64,000 bases of DNA from the NCBI GenBank assembly GCA_947627805.1, contig CANQXB010000001.1:52644-116643 (forward strand), in the 5' to 3' direction. This document shows positions 18,102-25,601 of the stretch, piece after piece (the first letter of the stretch is position 1; each line of letters begins with the position of its first letter). A model generated the notes under the pieces. That model had not been told where the DNA came from and searched no databases. It saw only the letters and a program-made list of their open reading frames with translations. This DNA is from an uncultured Bacilli bacterium. GTDB taxonomy: Bacteria; Bacillota_I; Bacilli_A; RF39; UBA660. A program made the position numbers and the translations under genes.

Positions 18102-18373
18102 TACTTTGTCCTATAATGACTAGACCAATATGCTTTAAAATCTTTTTCATCATCAAAATGTTCTTTAGTCCATTGCCAATTCTTAGCATCATCATAATCT
18201 ACTCGACAGCTATAATCACAAATATACCAACTACAATTCATCTTTCGATAAGCACTCCCATCTGGAATATCTTGAAACTTATCGCTTCGCCGCAATTTGC
18301 GATTAAAATGTTTTTTATACCAGGAGTCTTTTGCGCATTTCACAACCGGATTATGACGATATGACCGAGACAT
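18101..18373 (-). CDS. Conserved small phage protein (MSRSYRHNP family)
   Basis: 90 residues from ATG 18373, with AAAGAGG six bases upstream. MSRSYRHNPVVKCAKDSWYKKHFNRKLRR...IPDGSAYRKMNCSWYICDY is a sequence type I recall from many Firmicutes phages, rich in basic and aromatic residues. Function not established. Its 5' leader holds the structured element at 18389-18478. Confidence 0.65.
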   Translation of the reverse strand: MSRSYRHNPVVKCAKDSWYKKHFNRKLRRSDKFQDIPDGSAYRKMNCSWYICDYSCRVDYDDAKNWQWTKEHFDDEKDFKAYWSSHYRTK

Positions 18374-18388
18374 AATTAACCTCTTTCT

Positions 18389-18478
18389 GTGGCGGAAGTC
18401 CGAGGTAACGCTCCCCATACCTTGCGGTACTCACTGCTTTCGAGGCAGGACTAGAAACTTTTCTAGTTGAACTTCCAC
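18389..18478 (-). ncRNA. Structured 90-nt RNA element in the leader of the small basic gene
   Basis: On the minus strand GTGGAAGT (18478-18471) can close with ACTTCC-CAC (18399-18389), enclosing three hairpins: CTAGAAA-AG-TTTCTAG, CTGC-CTCGAAA-GCAG and TACC-GCAA-GGTA, the last with a GNRA tetraloop. It fills the gap between two genes exactly. It is not a canonical tRNA (no T-arm) and I could not match it to a known riboswitch or ribozyme. Confidence 0.5.
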
Positions 18479-18481
18479 TTA

Positions 18482-18973
18482 TTAAACAATAGAGCACAAA
18501 ATACGCACTTCTCCTGGATTAGGATAATAAATGCCATTCTCTTCTACAATAAAATTAATCTTAGACATAAAATTCTCTAATGCATTATATTGCGGATAAT
18601 TTCCATCCTCATCAGGCTCAACATCATAATCAGTAACCATAACTTGATCAGTTTCCGCAAGCAGATTTAACTCAATATAATCATACCAAGTAGTTTGCGC
18701 GGCACTTCGCATAGAGACAGAGAACTCACCATCTTCATCATCTTCTTTGCTATCAAAATATTTGCTAGCAATAGGTCCAAGTTCTTTAGGAAGGCGTCGC
18801 CAGCTACCTTCAAACTTTTCAAACAGCAATTCAAACAACTCATAATCTGCATTACCAGTATCTAGCCACAAAGGCTCAAACTCGCCATCTTCATTTTTAA
18901 TATAAAAAGTTACATCTTCCCAAGAACCATCCTCATTACGCTTTTCAATAAAAAATCTAGGGGTGCGGCTCAT
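18482..18973 (-). CDS. Unknown acidic phage protein
   Basis: 163 residues from ATG 18973, preceded by AAGGAG. SRTPRFFIEKRNEDGSWEDVTFY and TTWYDYIELNLL recall conserved phage proteins of unknown function. Acidic throughout. It is transcribed downstream of the class II tRNA from the promoter at 19110-19138. Confidence 0.6.
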   Translation of the reverse strand: MSRTPRFFIEKRNEDGSWEDVTFYIKNEDGEFEPLWLDTGNADYELFELLFEKFEGSWRRLPKELGPIASKYFDSKEDDEDGEFSVSMRSAAQTTWYDYIELNLLAETDQVMVTDYDVEPDEDGNYPQYNALENFMSKINFIVEENGIYYPNPGEVRILCSIV

Positions 18974-18992
18974 AGTAACTCTCCTTTTTTGT

Positions 18993-19087
18993 TGGTACAC
19001 GCGGAGGGACTTGAACCCCCATCGTGCGCTAATCTGGCGCTTATCTCGGGTATAAACCGAGCGCTCTGCCCATTGAGCTACGCGTGC
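18993..19087 (-). tRNA. tRNA with long variable arm; apparent anticodon UAU (Ile?)
   Basis: 95 nt including encoded CCA. Acceptor GCACGCG/CGCGTGT, D-stem GCTC/GAGC, anticodon arm CTCGG-TTTATAC-CCGAG, T-arm GGGGG-TTCAAGT-CCCTC. The variable region is about 24 nt with an inner GCGC/GCGC stem, i.e. class II. Loop position 34-36 reads TAT, which would decode AUA (Ile), yet Ile tRNAs are class I. Identity is therefore uncertain; Leu/Ser/Tyr-like architecture with a changed anticodon is possible. Confidence 0.7.
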
Positions 19088-19109
19088 ACTTTCCCTTTCT
19101 TACAATTAT

Positions 19110-19138
19110 ATTATAACATTAATATTTTTTGCTGTCAA
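19110..19138 (-). promoter_or_regulatory. Promoter for the class II tRNA and downstream gene
   Basis: Perfect TTGACA-17-TATAAT, reading leftward; the predicted start is about 15 nt before the tRNA 5' end. Confidence 0.87.
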
Positions 19139-19146
19139 AATAATTT

Positions 19147-20337
19147 TTAAACTGCCTTAAAATTATAAATAGGAGTTAATTGCTCAGTTATAACAAAACC
19201 ATTACGAGTTAGGAGTTCTTCTAATGCTTTACTACTATTATATGTATTAGGAGCTTCATCTAATGTAGACTCAGTAACACAACTAGAATAAATTCCATTC
19301 ATTGATGCCTTATATGACTCTATTTGCAATAGTAGATGTGCGGCTGTACGTGACATTACACGACCAGCCCCATGCGGCAAACTATTATTCCAATCTTCGT
19401 TCTCACACCCTTCGATAATAAGTAGTCCATCCCGCATATTTAACGGAACTAGACATCTCGCGTTTGTACAGTCGATAGCACCTTTTCGCACTATATGATT
19501 ATCTACATCAACGTAATTATGTAAACTTGTTGCAACTATAGAATAATTATAATAACCTATTAACATATTGGCCATAGCAATATGACTTACTAAAGACCAA
19601 TTTGCACAAACTAACATATCATTTAAATAATCATCTAAATCATTACCTTCAATATAAGCTAAATCAGACTCTAAAGCATACTTTTCAATTTGTATTCCAT
19701 GTAACATATCTAACATCTGGCTAATTAATTGTTCTTGATGCGTCTCTTTCCCATATGAAATAACAGCTTCCCGCATTGTTTTAAGTAGGTTACCTTTACT
19801 TTTGGATTTTTCTACAGCAATTTTCTGATAAAAATTACAAACTTGTACTCCTAAATTGCGGGAACCACTATGTATAACAAGATAAACACGACCATTGTCA
19901 TCTACATCTAATTCGATATAGTGATTGCCTCCTCCAAGAGTGCCTTGAGAATTGATAATACGTTGATGATTACTAATATAATCCCAACACATCAATTCAT
20001 TATAATCAAAAGAAGAAACAGAATGATTATGAATATTTCTTCCTGTTGGAATAACAGAACGTACTTTTTTATCAAATTTATCTAAATCTGTCATATCTTC
20101 TAAGAACCAAGGGGTTTCAAATAGCGATATGCGGCAACCAATATCAACTCCTACAGTATTAGGACAAATCTTATCACTAAATGTAGAGGTAAAACCAACA
20201 CAAGACCCTTTACCCGCATGCGCATCTGGCATAATGCGGATTTTCTGGTCCACATACGCAGGACTTGCCGCAATTTCTGCAACCTGGTCTAATAGTTTTT
20301 TGGTTTTATTTAAAGCAAAATTTTTAACATCAGTCAT
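19147..20337 (-). CDS. rtcB: RNA-splicing ligase RtcB
   Basis: 396 residues from ATG 20337 (AAAGGGG upstream). RtcB motifs: IMPDAHAGKGSCVG, GVDIGCR, GTLGGGNHYIE, VIHSGSRNLG, NHIVRKGA and LPHGAGRVMSR with the His that takes the GMP. RtcB joins 2',3'-cyclic phosphate or 3'-phosphate ends to 5'-OH ends in a Mn/GTP reaction. In a phage carrying tRNAs the likely use is repair of tRNAs cut by host anticodon nucleases. It has its own promoter and lies between two tRNAs. Confidence 0.93.
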   Translation of the reverse strand: MTDVKNFALNKTKKLLDQVAEIAASPAYVDQKIRIMPDAHAGKGSCVGFTSTFSDKICPNTVGVDIGCRISLFETPWFLEDMTDLDKFDKKVRSVIPTGRNIHNHSVSSFDYNELMCWDYISNHQRIINSQGTLGGGNHYIELDVDDNGRVYLVIHSGSRNLGVQVCNFYQKIAVEKSKSKGNLLKTMREAVISYGKETHQEQLISQMLDMLHGIQIEKYALESDLAYIEGNDLDDYLNDMLVCANWSLVSHIAMANMLIGYYNYSIVATSLHNYVDVDNHIVRKGAIDCTNARCLVPLNMRDGLLIIEGCENEDWNNSLPHGAGRVMSRTAAHLLLQIESYKASMNGIYSSCVTESTLDEAPNTYNSSKALEELLTRNGFVITEQLTPIYNFKAV

Positions 20338-20370
20338 AAAAAAAATCCCCTTTCTTAACAATATAAATAT

Positions 20371-20399
20371 ATTATATTATAATAGAAAGGGGTTGTCAA
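20371..20399 (-). promoter_or_regulatory. Promoter for rtcB
   Basis: Perfect TTGACA-17-TATAAT reading leftward into rtcB, immediately downstream of the large noncoding RNA. Confidence 0.88.
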
Positions 20400-20400
20400 A

Positions 20401-21443
20401 GAAAAAATAAGCAGTTTTTTAGGTTAACGCCAAGACACTGCAAAACTTGGCGGATGTTAGCAGGCGGTGAGCCTATGATTCGTTTATATAAACAGGCGGA
20501 GTACTTACTATCGACTATATGATCTTTCTCCGCGTCATATTTAACGTGTGACCAACCACGGTAAGCGTTTAATTTTTTTGACTGTTTATTTTATTAATTA
20601 TTAAATATAGATTTACAAAACTCTTAAACTGACTTTCGCCATACTCGCAAGCCCGCATAAATATTCAGCCACGTAGGAGATAAGTCTGACTCATAAGGAG
20701 CGACCTTATAAGTTCTTACCCCGGCATCTTACCATATCTACGAGTGGATTGGTTACCACTAACTTTCACCCACCATTCAGAAATTGAATGGGACTTTTTC
20801 CTCAAAAGCCAAATTAATTATTATTTAGTCTATTAATCTTCCTCAATTTGGGCTACTCGCTCTTTGAACTTTCCTTATAGTTAATTACTTAGCATCAACG
20901 AGGAAACTTACTTATTTGGATTCCCTAACGTACTATGAGGTTCCACCCTCATGCCTAATTAGGGTTCAAAGGTGCGCTGCACCCGCCTATTACGCAAGCG
21001 GAAAGATAAAGCCTTTTTATACGAAACTCTTTTGAGCGCCATTCTCTTTTGTTGGAAGTTTCTTCCTTCTGCGACTTGGTTACCTGCTGCCGCAATGTCC
21101 GCCCACGATAAAAGTATCCTTTTATCGGACAGGCACTTAAGGGATGCCCCTGACCGCATGGTATTGCGCATGCACAAGGTTGTAAAGAGTTTTGTAAATC
21201 TATATTCAATTTTCAATTTACATTTTAGGTACCTTATTTTGTAAGGCACCTAATGTGGGGCATCTATTTTGTAGACGCCCCACGTAAATGACTTAACATT
21301 AAGTCATATAAACTACTGCCCTATGATGTAGTTTACACCCAGCAACCCTCCGCTGCCCTGATAACCCTTCCCAGTAACCGATTGATTTGCAGAACGCAGG
21401 CTCAATCACATAGAACAGATCGTATGTTTAGTTTAAAGCCTTG
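20401..21443 (-). ncRNA. Candidate large structured noncoding RNA (about 1.0 kb)
   Basis: A perfect promoter (21450-21478) fires leftward into about 1 kb without a credible gene. In order on the RNA: four consecutive hairpins (21310-21335, 21287-21308, 21255-21283, 21229-21251); a 22-nt segment (21206-21185) perfectly complementary to 20625-20604, closing a 560-nt multi-hairpin domain; then a terminal pseudoknot (CGCCAAG/CTTGGCG interleaved with GCAGT/ACTGC, 20411-20452) followed by TTATTTTTTC. Size, tRNA neighbours and phage location resemble the GOLLD and ROOL RNA classes, but membership is not shown. Confidence 0.7.
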
Positions 21444-21449
21444 ATTTAT

Positions 21450-21478
21450 ATTATATCATTTTTTTATTTTATTGTCAA
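21450..21478 (-). promoter_or_regulatory. Promoter for the large noncoding RNA
   Basis: Perfect TTGACA-17-TATAAT. Start site predicted near 21443. Confidence 0.88.
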
Positions 21479-21512
21479 AAGTTTTTTATTTTTCCTTTCT
21501 CTCTCCTTTTAT

Positions 21513-21541
21513 ATTATAACATATATTTTTCTATCTGTCTA
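21513..21541 (-). promoter_or_regulatory. Second leftward promoter upstream of the large noncoding RNA
   Basis: TAGACA-17-TATAAT, 63 bp upstream of the perfect promoter. It may give a second, longer form of the RNA. Confidence 0.7.
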
Positions 21542-21544
21542 GTA

Positions 21545-21924
21545 AAATTTTTAACTGTTTCTGGTCGCGAAGCCTAGGTGCTGCTCCTAGTTACCCCAGC
21601 TTATGAGACTGGGTCAGATACTGACCTGCCGCCCGCATTTTGGTTGCTCCCGGTGGTTACGCTCCACCCGCACAATACTTATGAGGCATTGCTAGACACT
21701 AGTCAAGAGAGCAATGCATGTATCTTTACTCTTGAGTTCCTTACGCCAAGCTTGCGCCCAGCCGCGGACTCGAACCACGTCAAGCATCATTAACATATTA
21801 CTTTTACGTCTAAAAGTAAATTATAGTTAATTACTTTTGTAAAGATACATCTTTTCTACTTATAATAAGTAGAAAGTCTAATAAGAGATTCACAACCCGT
21901 CGGCTTTTGTTATCTCCTTTCGAT
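21545..21924 (-). ncRNA. Candidate structured noncoding RNA (about 380 nt)
   Basis: Starts downstream of the promoter at 21931-21959 and ends near the next promoter. Hairpins in sequence: CATTGCT/AGCAATG (21687-21716), GGTGG/CCACC (21653-21669), GGTCAG/CTGACC (21613-21627), CCCAG.../CTGGG with a CTCATAA loop (21596-21614) and CTAGG/CCTAG (21574-21590). A T-arm-like CGTGG-TTCGAGT-CCGCG lies at 21763-21779, but no cloverleaf can be completed around it. No reading frame has a ribosome binding site. Confidence 0.55.
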
Positions 21925-21930
21925 ATTTAT

Positions 21931-21959
21931 ATTATATCATAAAAATTTTTATCTGTCTA
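21931..21959 (-). promoter_or_regulatory. Promoter for the 380-nt candidate RNA
   Basis: TAGACA-17-TATAAT reading leftward. Confidence 0.75.
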
Positions 21960-22056
21960 GGTAAATTTTATATTGAATCAGCTTTGACACTTGAAGTCAC
22001 AGTTTGTGATTTCAAATTTAAACCTATCTCTCATTGGTAAAAAACAATACCTATAG

Positions 22057-22131
22057 TCTGCCTAGCAGGATTTGAACCTACGACACCTTGCTCCCAAAAC
22101 AAGTGCGCTAACCAAACTGCGCTATAGACAG
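22057..22131 (-). tRNA. tRNA-Pro (anticodon TGG)
   Basis: 75 nt. Acceptor CTGTCTA/TAGGCAG, D-stem GCGC/GCGC, anticodon arm CTTGT-TTTGGGA-GCAAG, T-arm GTAGG-TTCAAAT-CCTGC, discriminator A. CCA is not encoded, unlike the other two tRNAs. Confidence 0.92.
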
Positions 22132-22141
22132 GCTATAGGTA

Positions 22142-22441
22142 TTACAACTCTTCTAAGAAAACCTCAATCTTCTTAGCAAGAACAGCTTTTGTTTTGCGGC
22201 CCCGCACAAGATCATCTTTAATTTCATATAAAAATTCTGTCATTTCATTTATATCTTGTGCTTTTGAATCGTTCCGATATTCATAATAATCACGATCCTC
22301 AGTTGCTGCATATAATTGAGCTTTTAAATTTTCTACTTCATCTTGACAGAGATACTGTCTAACATCATTAATTTCGTCACTGTCAAAGCCAGCTTCCCGC
22401 AAACTTTCTTCACAAGAATATTGACTATAGATGAATTTCAT
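22142..22441 (-). CDS. Unknown coiled-coil protein
   Basis: 99 residues. The central part (DEVENLKAQLYAATEDRDYYEYRN) is a heptad-like helix; the C-terminus (RGRKTKAVLAKKIEVFLEEL) is amphipathic. Ends 10 bp before tRNA-Pro in the same transcript. Not recognised. Confidence 0.55.
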   Translation of the reverse strand: MKFIYSQYSCEESLREAGFDSDEINDVRQYLCQDEVENLKAQLYAATEDRDYYEYRNDSKAQDINEMTEFLYEIKDDLVRGRKTKAVLAKKIEVFLEEL

Positions 22442-22564
22442 ATTTATTCCTTTCTTTTGGAATAAAAATTTTTTTCTGGTGGAGCTGCTGACTTACGATA
22501 GCCAGGTCCTAACATACTAATTACTAAATCCTTAATATAATCTAAAAGATAAAATTAGTTAATA

Positions 22565-22640
22565 AATGTGCCTTTTAATGATTCTTCCTCGCACGTAAAA
22601 GGCATCGGTGCGAGGTATAGGCTTATGCTGCCATTGCAAA
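22565..22640 (-). ncRNA. Candidate pseudoknot RNA, copy 2
   Basis: In the leader between the promoter at 22734 and the coiled-coil gene. On the minus strand CCTCGCAC (22615-22608) pairs with GTGCGAGG (22594-22587), and TGCCTTTTA (22604-22596) with TAAAAGGCA (22577-22569): two perfect interleaved stems of 8 and 9 bp with loops of 3, 1 and 9 nt, a textbook H-type pseudoknot. A GGC/GCC hairpin precedes it. See copy 1 at 14840-14935. Confidence 0.65.
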
Positions 22641-22733
22641 ATTAAATTTGTCAGTTAATTTTTTAAAGGTGATTACAGATTTAGCTTTCATATCCTAGTC
22701 GAATCCTTTCAGCCCCTTTCTCATTATATTAAT

Positions 22734-22763
22734 ATTATAACATATTTATTATCTGGCTGTCAA
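22734..22763 (-). promoter_or_regulatory. Promoter upstream of the pseudoknot RNA
   Basis: TTGACA-18-TATAAT reading leftward; drives the pseudoknot element, the coiled-coil gene and tRNA-Pro. Confidence 0.8.
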
Positions 22764-22766
22764 GAT

Positions 22767-23324
22767 TTACATTATAAAGAACTCTGAAAATTCATTTGTA
22801 TTATAACAAGTAGGACCACTATAAACTCCACTTGCGTTACCACGATAAATTTCAAAATGAAGATGCGGGCCTGTACTATTTCCAGTAGACCCAACCACCC
22901 CAATTTGTTCACCTTTCCGCACATGTTGTCCAAAAGTAACACGAATGTCAGGCTGATGCGCGTAAGCAGTAGTCAAATTTAAATCTGGGTGATATATTTG
23001 TACATAATAGCCATAAGTGCCGCACCACCCCGCATAAATTATTTCACCATTGGCAGCTGCATAAATAGGAGTATACATAGTCGCGGGAATATCGCAAGCA
23101 GGATGCCCCGCGTAAGTAGTATAATATGAGTTATCTGTTAGTGGCCATAGTAAACGGCCATCAGTTGAATGTCGCGCACCACCACCATCAGGAATCCATA
23201 TTGAATAAGTAATCCCTGGAAGAGGAGAAAGTGGAATCCGCACTTCTTGTGCGGAAGCTACAGTAGGTAACATAAATAGACATAGTAATGCAGTTATGCA
23301 ACTGCCGCATATTTTGTGTAACAT
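22767..23324 (-). CDS. Secreted M23 (LytM-type) peptidase
   Basis: 185 residues with a clear Sec signal peptide (MLHK...ALLCLFMLPTVASA, cleavage after ASA). Zinc ligands of the LytM fold: GHPACDI (HxxxD) and PHLHFEIY (HxH), plus YAAANGEIIYAG. It should cut peptide bridges or stems in peptidoglycan outside the membrane. A signal peptide on a phage lysin implies export by host Sec. A structured leader (23325-23420) precedes it. Confidence 0.85.
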   Translation of the reverse strand: MLHKICGSCITALLCLFMLPTVASAQEVRIPLSPLPGITYSIWIPDGGGARHSTDGRLLWPLTDNSYYTTYAGHPACDIPATMYTPIYAAANGEIIYAGWCGTYGYYVQIYHPDLNLTTAYAHQPDIRVTFGQHVRKGEQIGVVGSTGNSTGPHLHFEIYRGNASGVYSGPTCYNTNEFSEFFIM

Positions 23325-23460
23325 AACAAACCTTTCTCTGAACTATTTTAGCGCAATCCAGCGATACCACGAGGAGGTATAGTTCTAATCGCCACAAATA
23401 ATAACGCGGCAGGGGATAATAGTTCACCCTACCGCGCCATCCTATAAATTAAAAAATCTT
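23325..23460 (-). promoter_or_regulatory. Structured leader of the M23 peptidase gene
   Basis: On the minus strand GAACTAT and ATAGTTC (7 bp) close a 5' untranslated domain containing the hairpin ATACC-TCCTCGT-GGTAT, whose loop CCTCC is complementary to a Shine-Dalgarno core. Upstream, CGCGG.AGGG/CCCT.CCGCG forms a GC-rich hairpin followed by TTATTATT, a possible terminator of the gene at 23478. Confidence 0.4.
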
Positions 23461-23477
23461 AATTAAAGATTGTTAAA

Positions 23478-23939
23478 TTAAAGCCGAGAAACTAAAGAAT
23501 AAATATATTTTTCTAAATCAGAAGGATTATCTTTTTTATAATTTAGCAAGTCAGATATATTATAACTATTGGTAGAATAATTATATTTAGGACCTGCTTG
23601 CTGTTTTTGAAGAAGTTTGCAATATTTATTTAAAAGTTTACTATAATCACCACTAACTTTATTATACTTGTTTTCTAGTTCTTCATATGCTTCTTCTAAT
23701 TCTTCATATTCATCTATTGAAACATCTTGTGGTGACTCTTTTTCCTCTTGAAGCTGTTTCTCAAACTCGTCAAAGCCTTCTTCTAGTCCTCCATTCAACT
23801 CATCACAGACCTCTGTAATAGTTTCACCTTCTGCGGTGACTTCAATTTCATATCCCTCCGCAGTATGTACAGTTACTTCGCCTGAAGCACCCGCATCATC
23901 TTTACTAATAGAAACTGTATAAGTAATTTGATCTGTCAT
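23478..23939 (-). CDS. Unknown acidic coiled-coil protein
   Basis: 153 residues from ATG 23939 (AAGGAGATAAA before it). N-terminal beta-rich 50 residues (ITYTVSISKDDAGASGEVTVHT), then Glu-rich coiled coil (DEYEELEEAYEELENKYNKV). Unknown function. Confidence 0.55.
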   Translation of the reverse strand: MTDQITYTVSISKDDAGASGEVTVHTAEGYEIEVTAEGETITEVCDELNGGLEEGFDEFEKQLQEEKESPQDVSIDEYEELEEAYEELENKYNKVSGDYSKLLNKYCKLLQKQQAGPKYNYSTNSYNISDLLNYKKDNPSDLEKYIYSLVSRL

Positions 23940-23955
23940 TTTATCTCCTTTTTCA

Positions 23956-24738
23956 TCAATAATTAGTATATAAATCTCTTGTACCTGCCGCGCACCCTGA
24001 ATCATATACTTTTCCCTGTCCATATGGTGTATCAATTACATCACCATATGCATCAGAAGAAGAAGCTACAACAATATTACCTTCTTCGTCACAAACAAAT
24101 CCACGTTCATCAACATGGCGGCCTGGTATTGATAAACCTTCTCCTGGAAGCATATTTTGACTATACCACGTATACCTCCATCCATTTTGATATACTACAC
24201 CAGCATTTTTAAAATCACTAGAATAACTATTATCGTAATTATTAGTAATTGGAATAAATGTGTCAGAATGATTAATTGAAGTAGATGCATCAGAATAATT
24301 AACTGGATTTTGTTGAGTAGTTATTGTATCTTTTGTGGATTGCGCTTCTGCTTGTATTAAATCTACTCCATTAAGAATACCATGAATTTCTTTAATAGAA
24401 TGCGACGTAGCCATAGTGATTGACATTTGTTCTAATACATTTAATTGTTCTTCTGTTAAATATCCACTATATTGAATTATTGTATCTGCAATATAAGTTG
24501 CATATCTAGCTTTTATATCACTAATTTCTTGTAACCATTCATCTAAATTATCAAAACCATCTGACTCGTACCAATCTGCAGGAACTTTTAAATCTTGTAC
24601 TTCTTCATTAAATGTTGTTTGCGAAACTGTTTGTTCTTCTTGTTGAATATAATTAATATGACTATAATATCCAATACAAATAGCACATAGGATAATTAGA
24701 ATACCTGCGATAGTACCAAGAATAATTTTTCTTTTCAA
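23956..24738 (-). CDS. Membrane-anchored protein with 3D/RlpA-like C-terminal domain
   Basis: 260 residues. Residues 5-25 are a transmembrane helix with Lys-rich start (signal anchor), then a helical and Ser/Thr-rich linker. The C-terminal 90 residues (NGWRYTWYSQNML, GNIVVASSS, GDVIDTPYGQGKVYDSGCA, RDLYTNY) resemble the double-psi beta-barrel 3D domain of cell-wall-active proteins such as YocH. Probably acts on the outer face of the membrane. It lies beside the M23 peptidase. Confidence 0.6.
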   Translation of the reverse strand: MKRKIILGTIAGILIILCAICIGYYSHINYIQQEEQTVSQTTFNEEVQDLKVPADWYESDGFDNLDEWLQEISDIKARYATYIADTIIQYSGYLTEEQLNVLEQMSITMATSHSIKEIHGILNGVDLIQAEAQSTKDTITTQQNPVNYSDASTSINHSDTFIPITNNYDNSYSSDFKNAGVVYQNGWRYTWYSQNMLPGEGLSIPGRHVDERGFVCDEEGNIVVASSSDAYGDVIDTPYGQGKVYDSGCAAGTRDLYTNY

Positions 24739-24773
24739 TCATTTCACCTTCTCAAAATAAAAAGTGTATTTAA

Positions 24774-25601
24774 TTATATATCAAAATCAGAAGATTCAAA
24801 TGATTCACTTTCGTCCGCTCGCACACCAATATTATTATTCATTAAAGTAAAAGCTGTATCCAAAAGTAGCTTACATTTATGACACCTACAATTCATATCA
24901 TAAGCACACTTCCGCCCGCATCTCATTTTATAATCAATAATTTCACTTTGTATATAACTATTGCCTGGAATAGGTACGTTTAAACCAGTAATAATTTCTT
25001 GTAGATTACCACGCCAATGTTGCTTTTCAAACCAAGCCCTATAATAGACTCCAAATTTATCCCAGTTATAAGGACTACCGCAATCAAATTCTACTACATC
25101 AATATAATTTTTATATCTCTCGAATGCTTGCGGTGCAAAGAACATACCTTTTTCAGGCTGAGATTCAATTGCACTACTTTGCATATGATTCAAAATTATT
25201 CGCACTTCTGTCCATTCTTGAATTTGCGGCAACTTGTATAAGAGGTCTCCCGCAGGATAGATTGCGCACACTCCAACAGCAAGAAGATCTTGAAATAAAA
25301 CAAAATTATCTACTGGATCCTGTGTAAAGAAACTTACGCGGGAATCTCTTAATTCCGCCGCATGTTCCCGCAATTGTTGACGAGTTAACTTACATGAAAC
25401 ATGCGGGTGTATCCTTTGGAGTGTTCGCATAAGAGATGCATCTACACTATCAAACATAATAACTAATCTGTGATCTTGATACTCTTCAGCAAACTCAATT
25501 AATTTTTCAAAAGAATTACGCTTATTATTATATTTAAGAATTAATTCTCCCATTTTATCTGTATATTTATTATTAAGTGCAAACGGTCCAGCTAATATCA
25601 T
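24774..25601 (-). CDS. Unknown protein with C-terminal Cys cluster
   Basis: 275 residues. Alternating strands and helices (LVIMFDSVDASLMRTLQRI, VGVCAIYPAGDLLYKL, VRIILNHMQ) suggest an alpha/beta or barrel fold. CGRKCAYDMNCRCHKCK near the C-terminus could bind zinc or an iron-sulfur cluster. Start ATG overlaps the upstream stop (ATGA). A relationship to U32-type proteins was considered but not supported. Confidence 0.55.
   Translation of the reverse strand: MILAGPFALNNKYTDKMGELILKYNNKRNSFEKLIEFAEEYQDHRLVIMFDSVDASLMRTLQRIHPHVSCKLTRQQLREHAAELRDSRVSFFTQDPVDNFVLFQDLLAVGVCAIYPAGDLLYKLPQIQEWTEVRIILNHMQSSAIESQPEKGMFFAPQAFERYKNYIDVVEFDCGSPYNWDKFGVYYRAWFEKQHWRGNLQEIITGLNVPIPGNSYIQSEIIDYKMRCGRKCAYDMNCRCHKCKLLLDTAFTLMNNNIGVRADESESFESSDFDI

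Noticed and set aside
20955..21249. Overlapping 80-96 codon frames on both strands
   Set aside because: No ribosome binding sites, unusual composition, and the segment is inside the promoter-driven structured RNA with the long-range helix.
21596..21614. tRNA-Met
   Set aside because: The CAT loop hairpin looks right, but no matching acceptor, D-arm or T-arm could be placed around it.
21763..21790. tRNA-Asn or tmRNA 3' end
   Set aside because: A T-arm is present, but neither a partner for GCTGGGC nor an anticodon arm or tag frame was found.
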